Source: Siphonodentalium dalli
Lineage: Eukaryota; Mollusca; Scaphopoda; Gadilida; Siphonodentaliidae
Direction of reading: 5' to 3'
DNA: 64,000 bases
Assembly (NCBI GenBank): GCA_032622095.1
Contig: CP136069.1
Coordinates: 157,777,043-157,841,042 of the forward strand
The translations under genes and the position numbers were made by a program. How positions within the stretch are numbered: position 1 is the first letter of the stretch; each line of letters starts with the position of its first letter. A model generated the notes under the pieces. That model was not told the origin of the DNA. It did not search any database and saw only the letters and a program-made list of their open reading frames with translations. Below are positions 55,001-64,000 of the stretch, piece by piece.

Positions 55001-57592
55001 GGCCGACAACTGAGTCCAATCGAGCAATCAGTAATAATTGACGGCCACTCTGTCACTGGAGGATCCTTTGTGCAGTTGATTGCATTTAGATTAGCGTGAC
55101 TGGTCTCCTGTTTTGCGTGCTATTTTGTCTCATGCTTTTCATAAAAATGCCACATAAAACTATTCAAAATACCGAGAAGTAACACATACCATGTCCTTTA
55201 TCCGCCCGAAATCCTTCCTACCTACGTAGCAAACATTCCTGTCGAATTTTTATGTACTTGTCGAACCTAAAATGTAACGTTTTGACGTATTTTATCGGGA
55301 GCAGATTTTTGTTGACATCCTCGACATGACACCGGAAACAACTTTACAAATTGGCATTGTCTTTGAGAATGACTATATACATATATTGCATATTTTGGTT
55401 ATCAATGTTGGAATCGTTGTCCGACTTAAGTTGGCTGAATATTAGGCACAAATCAATTGCTAATTTCCGGGTGACATCCTGTCTGAGTGTAAACAAGAAG
55501 TCAAGACTGTCACCGTATAATTAACTTGTTTTATAGTATCAGTGTATACTTAATGCAGATATAAACAAATACAAATACCGTATACATGAAGATGTTGTCC
55601 GGGTGGGATGAGGTGTGTTGACAATTAATTTGGAAATGCCGCGCCGCCTCATACATAGTCCCGGGTTTGGCCAATGAGTCGATAGTCGGTGTGACTATAC
55701 AGAGCGTTTAGGATTTCAAGTGGGTTTCGCTGATCTCTTCGTGGTATACCTGCCAGTATCTTGGGTTCTGGGACTTCTCTTCCCGATATCGTGACGTCGT
55801 ATCGTTTGTACCACTATATAGACATGGCCGAAAATCGCCACCATCTGCTCCTCTGGTATTTAAACAATTAAATCGAAAATATGGATAGAGAAACCCAAGA
55901 TCCATCAGGACCTAAAACTCATATGTATTTTCAACAACAGACTGGGGGATGTTACAAAAAACGAAGAAATGTTTTGAAAACCGTTTCGCAGCCCATAAAC
56001 ATGATTACGTATTTAATTTCCATTTAGTTCATTAAAGAGATCATCCGTAAATGGCATAATTATGAATAGAGATGGTGCAGACGGGCAAATTATGTGTACA
56101 GCGCATTATGTATACGGACTGATAAAAAATGTAATAAAGATGCATCAATTGAGGGTACCATGCTATATTTTAAGAAATTATTTAAATTTGTATTTAGGTT
56201 CAAGTGTATACAAGTAATATGTTAATAACAATACTATCTTATTATATATATTTTAGGTTTACTTTATATACATGTAATATTTTCACGAGTATATTTCAAC
56301 ATTGTTTTCAACAGAACGAGGCAACTAGAAAAGTGTGGTAAATCACATTTGGTCCACATTGTTGTTGTAACTGGAGGTCTGGCACCATGAATACATTGTT
56401 TAAATGGGCGCATAAAATTAGATATGTTTAGGTTTAGTTTTCAACTTTTGTTTTCTTCAACACTATACGAAGCATGCAGAAGAAAACGGCGCTAAAATAC
56501 ATTATTTATGTTGTTGTTGTAACTGGAGATCTGCAGCCCTGGATACATTTAAATGGGCGCATATAATGAGATTGCGCATGCACATTGCGAATAAAAGGCT
56601 CACACTAATGTATTTTATGCCTGATCCATACTTAATGTACCGGTAAGATATACATATATTTCATAGAATTCCACACCTCAATTGCGAAATGACCAGATGA
56701 TCTTCATGAATTTAGATACTTATAAGAGTCAGTCCTGTTGTGGATTATCTAATCTGTGTATTATAAAGTAAGCTTTTGGATTGACGTGGTATATCACTGA
56801 TTTATTTCGCTCAAACGAAATATCACAAGGACGTGTTGGTGTCGCTGCTTCAGATGCAGTCACGTGTATGATTGCTAGATCTGTCTTCCATAGAAAGTCA
56901 CGTGTGTAAACAACGAACGACCTCGTGTTCGTAAAAATGGCGACCCCCCGAAACCACGTTTTTGGTACTATTTTTTTTAGAGATGTGATGATCATACATC
57001 ACTAATATGAGACTTGTATTCGATTCTGTTGATATAATCGGATACACACATTATATATAACACAGTTTTATACAATTAAAATTTTAGAATCGGTATAGAA
57101 TAAAAACTGTAAGTTTGGAGAAATTGTCCTAAAACTCCATTCAAATGCCGAAATAAGTAGAATGGTCTTGTCCTATGATATCTATCTAACATATTCAACC
57201 CATTCGGGTCGGTAAAATAGTCAATAATATATTATGAAGACTTTGACTGTTTTAAAAATCTATAGGTGTGAATTACATAATTTAGGGAAATCCGCCCTTA
57301 AGTGATACATGTTTATCTGGCTCGATTCAGGGATGTGAGAAGGGAGGGGTACACACGCTAATACAAGTACTTATAATTTATGTGCACATGACAATGGTCC
57401 AGTTTTAGTCTGAACATGTCATACCGTTACTTGCAGACTTTAATTTGTGAACGTATTGTCTGTATGTGCATGTAGCCTTAACGATAGGGGTAGAGGCAAC
57501 TTGAGCCGCACTGCCACACATTCACGATCACCTATATTGACTGGCTAGTGTCGCTTTTTACCGATCCAGCAGGAAGAGAACTTTTAATGTTT
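55001..57592. other. No gene; one local repeat
   Basis: The frames 55708-55905 and 56729-56995 (-) have no domain. A diverged direct repeat, TTGTTGTTGTAACTGGAG(G/A)TCTG with TTAAATGGGCGCATA, lies at about 56355-56420 and 56507-56565. A short + frame opens at 56936 (ATGGCGACC), with a stop after 22 codons. Confidence 0.4.
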
Positions 57593-58466
57593 AATTGAAA
57601 AACTTTGAATGAATAACTCGACACGACAAACACAAAGGCGCGCTTACTATCTCCAAGACACACCTGTTGTGTTGTGATGTTGTAGAACGCTCATATGAGG
57701 TTGGTAGCCTTTTGTTGTCGCACGATTATCGTGAAAGGTCAGATTTGTAGAGTGGTCCAAAATTAGCCTTTAGTTTATCAAACAAAGTTCTATTGAAATT
57801 AAATTTCTATGGGAAATACCATAATGCCTATCGAAGCTCTCCAGGTCTACCTTGATAATGACTTTGCTTAGAATAAACTAGAACAATAAACAGTTAAATT
57901 TGCGAAACACAATGACAATTCAATTTTCTAGAAGGATGTAGCCTTTATGTCTTTTGCAAAGAAACTGGCTGATATTGACCACCTTTACACACTAATTGGT
58001 TCATTATTCTAACATCCGATCCAAGACTAACAACTCACAGACACTAAAATATTTAAAAATACGTTGAATGAGTTACTAAACACGACAAGCACAAAGGGCG
58101 TTTACTGTCCAAGACATACCTGTTGTTTTGTGATGTTGTATATGTCTCTTATGAGACTGGTGCCCTTTTTGTCGCTGGATTATCGTGAGAGATCAGAATT
58201 GGAGAGGGGTCCATAATTAGCCGTTGGTTTATTAAACAACGTTCTATTGACATTAACGTTCTATAGGAAAGGCCATAGAAGCTCTCCAAATTTACTTGGA
58301 AAATTGCTTTGTCTAGAATAGACTAGAAGATTAAACGATGAAATTTGCGCACAATGGCATTCAAATTTCGAGAAAGATGTAGGCTTACGTCTTTTGCAAA
58401 GAAACTGGCTAATATTGACCACTTTTACAAACTAATTGGTTGATCGTTCTAACGTCCGAACCAGTT
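57593..58466. repeat. Diverged tandem duplication, about 455-bp period
   Basis: Paired blocks are CTCGACACGACAAACACAAA (57617) with CTAAACACGACAAGCACAAA (58076), TGTTGTGATGTTGTAG with TGTTTTGTGATGTTGTAT, TCTTTTGCAAAGAAACTGGC (57951 and 58392), and ACTAATTGGTT. Non-coding. Confidence 0.9.
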
Positions 58467-58734
58467 ATTCATGAACTCTAACACATTTGACGAATATGGC
58501 ACTGCATAAGCATCCATGTATGCATTTCCAATGGCATAGCGTCCAATTAGAACATTAACATAAACGGATTTAGTGGTAAGCTAATATATATGTCGGAAGT
58601 GACTTCAATGTTCATTAAATATTATGATTATGTATATATATATATCCACAGGTTTATAATTATGATGACTAGTACACTTGCTTGAATACATAATGCTATC
58701 ATGATAATGAGTATCGATGAGCATACCATGCACA

Positions 58735-59135
58735 ATTAGTTGTCATCGATAGCAACATCCAGTAAATTCGCCTCTTATCGTATTATCAAGATCTCATTTG
58801 AACGAGAAAGTTACCTATCAATAACAATCCACCGAGTCGTGCAAAGCATCCTTCTCTTCCGAACGACGAACCATAGACTCCCAATAGAATATGGCACGTG
58901 GACCAATGCCCCATATTCGGATAGATTATGTGCCCTCTGCAACTCAGAAATAGGCGACGAGTATCATGTCATCCTTAAATGTATTGAACCCCAAGACATA
59001 CGGGTACAATACCTGGGACCATACTATTACCGGAGACCAAACACTAACTATTCAATAACCACAACAGAAGAATTACCAAGAATTTCTCAGTTTTTTTTAA
59101 TAAAAAGGGTCGTTGATATATTTCGGAACTCTTGA
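58735..59135 (+). pseudogene. LINE ORF2 C-terminal fragment (5'-truncated)
   Basis: A 131-residue + frame ends at 59135. LLFRTTNHRLPIEYGTW followed by RLCALCNSEIGDEYHVILKC and, later, RPN..FLIKRVVDIFR is the C-terminal tail found in many CR1/jockey-group retrotransposons of marine invertebrates (a Cys/His knuckle after the RT). No RT lies upstream, so the insertion is 5'-truncated at about 58735. The following 740 bp may be its 3' UTR, ending near the (ATT)n run at 59877-59899. Confidence 0.75.
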
Positions 59136-60834
59136 GGCTACATTTTCGGACAACCAAGTACCCCCCCCCTTCAAAATATACCGTTATAATATATTTGTTT
59201 CTTACATATGTACCAACATTTTATGAAGAAGTACCCCAACACCAATATAATAGTTTATGGCTGCAGATGCGCTTATTTGATAAGCACAACGAGTAATACA
59301 ATCTGATTCCTCTTAAGGCTTAATCACTTTAACCATTCAAAATCCATTACGCCGAAATTAATAACAATAACCCTATATATCTATCAGACAAAATATAAAT
59401 ATAAAAGAAGCATCTTTCCCTTCCCGCGCTCTCTATCCATTCTCCATCTATATACCTTGTCTTTCACTATATATTATCTCTCTCTCTACGTCTGTCTTAC
59501 ATATAACGTTTGTGTTCTATTGAAATAGTGTTCAACTGTCCTTTCCCAGTTAAGTGTTCAGTCAGTCGAATTGTTCAAAGCAATCAAACAGAAACAAAAG
59601 GCCCATTGTCTATTTAAAAAACTTAATGTCGTTATCGCGATATATAACTTGAACAAACGTCGACCGATTTGATGCATAGTTGATAAACGGATTTTTCATA
59701 GCAACATCTCGGTCGTTCTCGCAAAGCGGATGTTTTTCCTGAGATATGGATTTTAAATTGTTTAATTGAGTAATCCCAGGGCGATAACTTTAAAGCACTT
59801 CAACTGAACTGATCCCTGTTCTACGACAATATCTGGAAATAAATAAAAACATCGATGCTCAACTGTTGTTAAATATATATTATTATTATTATTATTATAA
59901 TTGGCGTACATGCGTCCTATTACCATACTGTTGGGGATAGCATTTTGAATCTACCCTTCTATAAATTTATATGTTCTTACAAGTATATGACCCAATCAAA
60001 ATAGATGCACAGCGAACAGTTTTTACGAGGTTGCTGGTCATTAGCAATACATAATGGATAGAGTATGGCAAAAAACAGGTGATTCACCAAAATGGTTGCC
60101 ATGCCAACGGTGTACGTTATTCGGATCATATCCAAAATGATATATAATGGTGTGATATACATGTGTGCCAACTGCGATGCTTTTATCATAAAATTGACGA
60201 TTGTGTCCTCTTTCCACCCAACTAATGGTGTGGCCATTGTCTATCGGGATGAGCAATTTCTAATTTTAAGGGTCACCAATTGGCCCGGTCACATGTTTCG
60301 TAAAATCTCTCACACAAGTAATAATCAGCCTATGGATAAGATATGTGTCTCAAAATAAAGGCTATGATCTCCAGAATGTAACAAAATATCAATATGATGC
60401 AATAAATTGAGAAAGGTTCCTCATAAAGACAAATAATAGCACATGAAGTGATAAAACACTTGACCTTTCATAGTCACCTTGACTCTTGAGATCAGTGCTG
60501 GCGGTTCGTCTTGGAGAATGTATGCATACACGTATTATTATATAACTATATCCACCAACAAGTCCACCGTTCTCACTAAAATGATTCACATATGATCATT
60601 TTCCAGAATTCTCAGAAACCACATACTGTTGCTATAGTAACGCCATTTTTCAGGCTACTAATCGATAAGAAGCTTATCAACAATGGTTTCCAATGTCTCC
60701 AGTATATGGGATTTACGATTGACTACATGGCCCAAAATCCCCAATTTTGTTTACGAAACCCATTATTTATTCAAATGACAGGCTACTATGAAGGAAGTTG
60801 GAGTGTGACATGGAACGATCTTCCTGGAGCATCC
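59136..60834. other. Probable LINE 3' UTR, then unannotated sequence
   Basis: C9 tract at 59161, CT-rich segment at 59470-59500 and an (ATT)n run at 59877-59899 that could be the LINE tail. From 59900 on, overlapping frames on both strands at 59977-60358 have no supporting domains. Confidence 0.4.
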
Positions 60835-61126
60835 GGGGCCTCGGTGGCTCAATCGGTTAGGGGTACAACTCCAAGCCGTTTCGCCCTCCAGCGCTGGCGA
60901 TAAGGGTTCAAATCCACATGTTTCCGTCGTGGACTTTGTAGCTCGAAATCGTTATCTGGTGGAGTTACCAGTTACCTGCCGATGGCCGGTGGTTTGCCGC
61001 ACATGGTTGACGAGTTTAGCAGCCATTGAAATCACTCTTAGATTAGTCGCAAGTGTGCGGATTTCCTCCACCACTAAAACTGGCAATGTCGTGATATGGC
61101 CTTAGTTGCTAAAGCGACAATAAACC

Positions 61127-61163
<37 letters not shown>
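60835..61163 (+). mobile_element. tRNA-derived SINE, Meta-type, with (CAAT)n tail
   Basis: The head has pol III boxes: A box TGGCTCAATCGG (about 60844) and B box GGGTTCAAATCC (about 60905). The body includes CCGATGGCCGGTGGTTTGCC and TTTCCTCCACCACTAAAACT, like the Meta core I remember from bivalve SINEs. The 3' tail is (CAAT)n at 61127-61163. A 12-bp target duplication flanks it: CCTGGAGCATCC (60823-60834) and CCTGAAGCATCC (61164-61175), with one mismatch. Not a tRNA gene, as there is no cloverleaf 3' half. Confidence 0.92.
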
Positions 61164-61164
<1 letters not shown>

Positions 61165-61225
61165 CTGAAGCATCCAAAGGTTGCCAAGAACTAGTGCGAC
61201 GTGGTTGCAGTTGCAATTGCAAATA

Positions 61226-61381
61226 CAGTAATGTCCTAAGTAATCGACCCCTTAACCACATCAGAATTCTGGGTAATTTTCAGGATTTAGTCGGAAATAA
61301 ATATGCATATTTCCGACTAAATCCTGAAAGTTACCCATAATTCTGCTGTGGTTAAGATGTCGATTACTTAAGGCATTACTG
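61226..61381. mobile_element. Palindromic Tc1/mariner-type MITE, TA-flanked
   Basis: A 156-bp near-perfect palindrome: CAGTAATGTCCTAAGTAATC to TTTAGTCGGAAATA, then the inverted arm, ending GGCATTACTG. TA lies on both sides (61224-61225 and 61382-61383), as for Tc1/mariner insertion. Confidence 0.88.
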
Positions 61382-61649
61382 TAAGTGTTGCCAACAGTGA
61401 CATGTATGCAAATTTTCCAACTCTTTAGGGTGCGTTCACACAACTAGCAGAAATGACTGGCGATTTGTCATGAATTCTTCATGGATGACTATCCATTGCA
61501 CATTCTTGAATGCCACTTATCGCAGAATGAGTGTCTTCGACTGTTTTATCCCATAATGGAGCGGCGAAATGCCACGAGTTATTGCTCGATTGATTCTCAT
61601 AATATATTAGAATCAAATGTTTTAGCACACTTCAGTTGTATAACAACTA

Positions 61650-63305
61650 TATATCATGTAAATGTAAAGGACAGCATACAGCCCAAAGTATATGTATAAA
61701 CTTTTCAAAACAATGAGAATTAATTTATTAAGACTAAAATGTATGAACAAACTTTGAAATGATTTACATCTATATTCACAAGTATCGTATACTTGCATAT
61801 GTGATATTTTAATTCGCATACTACCCAAAGTGCTTTACTTTGAGATACACAAATAAACCTATACTGTTCTGCCTTGTGCCCTCAATGAGAACACATCATT
61901 TTATTTCAAATCAGAATTTCCCTGAATGTGATATTGATTAAGGAACTATTCCCATTGGTGTTTAGTCAATGCTTAAATGATGCACCTTCCAAATGGGAAA
62001 ATATAAAATATTGAAATTTTCATAAACTATACTTGAAAACTATCTAATTTCCAGAGTGAATTCTGTTTATATATGTATGTATATTATGAACGTATATGTA
62101 TGTGTGTGTATGGGAGTATGTATATGTACATGCATGTATACATATGTATGTATATGTATATTCTCCAAATCTTGAATATTGACTCATTAGTCTCATACCT
62201 TTTCACAAGTGTGAAATTATCATGTAAATATAAAAGACAGCATAATGTCTAAAGTATATGTATTAACTTTTGAAAACAAAACCTTTATTTCATACCAATC
62301 ATATGCCTTTAAAAAGTCAAACAGGTAAATGAGAATTGACTTATTCTCCAAAATGTTTGCATAATCTTTGAAATGACTAGAAGTTAAATTATGTTCAATT
62401 AGTCCATCTACTGCTCCCATTTTGCACTTCCCCAACTCTTGAATATTGACACATTAATCTCATACATGTAAAATGTGTGGAATTGATGTGTAAACATATG
62501 AGACAGCATACTATCCAAAGTATACGTATAAACTTTTCAAAATAAAACATTTACATCATATACCAGTTATATGTCTTTGAACGACGATAAAAATGTAAAT
62601 GTAAATGTGAATTAACTTATTCTGCTAAATATCTGCATAGGCATTGAAACGACATATATGTATGTGTATGTCTATGTGTGTATCTATATTTCTGTATGCA
62701 CATAGATGTACGCATGCACATATATATGGGTATGTTTATTCCCCAAATCTTGAATACTGACTCATTAAGATCATACATTTCACAAGTTTAAAATTATCAT
62801 GTAAGCATAAAAGACAGCATACTGTCTAAGGTATATGTATACATTTCTCAAAACAAAACCTTTATTCCATATACCAAACATATGCCTTAAAACAAGTCAA
62901 ACATGTAAATGAAATTTAATTTATTCTCTAAAATGTCAGCATAAACTTTGAAATGATTTAGATATATATTCGCAAGTGTCGTATAGTTACATATGTGGAT
63001 GTTTTAATTTGCATATTACCCAAAGTACTTTATTTTGAGATATGCAAACAGACTCAAAATATACTGCCCTGTATCTCTCCAAAACTTGAATATCTACTCA
63101 TATTGATTTCTTACACTTGAAAATTGTGAAATTAACATAACTATTTATAAAACATCATACTGTTCAAAGTATGTGTTTCAACCTTTCAAATCAAAAGTTT
63201 ATTTCATATGCCAATTCATGTCTTTAAAAAGTCAAACGTGTAAATGTGAATTGACATACTCTCTAAAGTGTCAGCATTCAACTTTGAAATGACAACAATT
63301 TTTAT
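61650..63305. repeat. Degenerate satellite, about 275-335-bp units
   Basis: A unit containing GACAGCATAC, CAAAGTATATGTATAAACTT, ACAAAACCTTTATTTCATA, AAAAGTCAAAC and CTTTGAAATGA recurs near 61672, 62237, 62512, 62815 and 63150. Longer units carry an extra segment (CAAGT(A/G)TCGTATA to CTTT(A/T)CTTTGAGATA). TATGTATGTATATG simple repeats lie at about 62080-62160. Non-coding. Confidence 0.8.
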
Positions 63306-64000
63306 ATCCAAGATGATTAAAGTCATCTTGGAGAGATGATGGATTAAACTTGGCAGACTGGCATACAATGATTACTAAAATATTCATACTGATAAATTAT
63401 TCTGTACTAGTCGTGCTATATGACTGATATACTCATCTGTGGATTTACAGGTATGTCAAACTCCTTCAAATTATTCCTTGGTACACTATATGTCTATATG
63501 TTACGGATGATAAGTGATCGCCTCTAAATCACATTTAAATCACATCATGATTAGACAACCTAACTGAAATGTATAACCCCATAAATGTAATAACAGTATG
63601 GATTCTTGTGCCCAGTATATGCGCTACGCGTAACGATTCGTAGTTTCTAAACCTCTCCATGAATTCCTAAAATCATCCAACTATTTTTGTTTTAACATAG
63701 CTTGAGTGGAATGCCAAAATTCAACAGGTACCAATGTGCAATCGATCACATAACTGCAAACTATACTTACACATGAATTCTAAATTGGTCATTAAACTAT
63801 AAGAAATTAACAGCAGTCTCCATAAGAACGACTTCTACCATATTTTAAACCATTGTATCCGATCGCATTTCTGACCACCACTGTCCCACATAGCCAGCGT
63901 TCAAGTGTGTCAATCCAATACAAGCACGAACCTCACGGGCAAAGGTCAATGCCGATTGTCACGGATTATTAAGTGTTGACAAAGTAACCAAAACTCGGTC
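63306..64000. other. No feature recognised
   Basis: AT-rich end of the window; no open frame of note or repeat seen. Confidence 0.4.

Noticed and set aside
56936-57004. First exon of a host gene (ATGGCGACC with good context)
   Set aside because: The frame stops after 22 codons, there is no convincing donor, and no homologous sequence was recognised.
60844-60916. A functional tRNA gene
   Set aside because: A and B boxes are present, but no acceptor-stem pairing or 3' half is seen, and the sequence runs directly into a SINE body and tail.

Overview
The window is eukaryotic, AT-rich nuclear DNA from an animal, and it is almost wholly built from transposable elements and their debris. The best taxonomic clue is a tRNA-derived SINE at 60835-61163. 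Its 3' half and (CAAT)n tail resemble the Meta-type SINEs I remember from bivalve molluscs. A Tx1-like L1 element, Penelope-like fragments, a PIF/Harbinger element and many MITEs fit the same picture. A marine mollusc, probably a bivalve, is the best guess, but this is inference. I found no convincing host protein gene, rRNA or tRNA gene, and no CRISPR or prokaryotic feature.

Layout. 1-9470: a foldback element with GC-rich minisatellites (180-1123), a palindromic TTAATGGGC-rich block (2085-2602), a 1.44 kb direct duplication (2603-4040 and 4824-6395) whose second copy carries a short retroposon insertion, and two MITEs. 9471-22110: a putative 12.6 kb PIF/Harbinger transposon. It has a spliced SANT/Myb-like gene on + and, convergent to it, a DDE transposase gene on - with one nonsense codon. 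Small MITEs sit in the introns of the SANT gene. A nested stack lies to its right: a family-A element (14664-18820) holds a 3.7 kb element with 47-bp perfect terminal inverted repeats (TIRs), a GTTCC target duplication and a C2H2 zinc-finger ORF (14811-18509).

22111-31891: more MITEs, a 609-bp inverted-repeat element abutting an 88-bp tandem array with 264-bp higher-order structure (26089-26744), and a foldback-like element with TIRs made of 16-bp ATTCCGAAGGTTC tandem units (27612-29018), itself inside another family-A copy. 31892-35380: a 3.5 kb snap-back element with about 1 kb inverted arms, carrying the broken remnant of a protein with a cysteine-rich C-terminus. 36601-47768: a second copy of a 502-bp MITE, a MITE with an internal 35-bp minisatellite, AT microsatellites, and two Penelope-like fragments with GIY-YIG-type C-termini.

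47769-55000 (minus strand): an almost full-length L1/Tx1-like retrotransposon with ORF1, an unusually long repeat-filled inter-ORF region, ORF2 (APE endonuclease, reverse transcriptase, CCHC-like C-terminus), 3' UTR and poly(A). Its ORFs are broken mainly by single-base shifts at or near homopolymers. 55001-64000: tandem duplications, a LINE 3' fragment, the SINE, a palindromic Tc1/mariner-type MITE and a degenerate satellite.

The genes seen do not form a host pathway. The recognisable functions are transposition functions: the Harbinger transposase with its SANT partner, L1 ORF1 and ORF2, and Penelope RT/endonuclease. The most unusual pieces are the nested 3.7 kb CACGCTGG element, the snap-back element with its cysteine-rich protein remnant, and the foldback element with tandem-unit TIRs.
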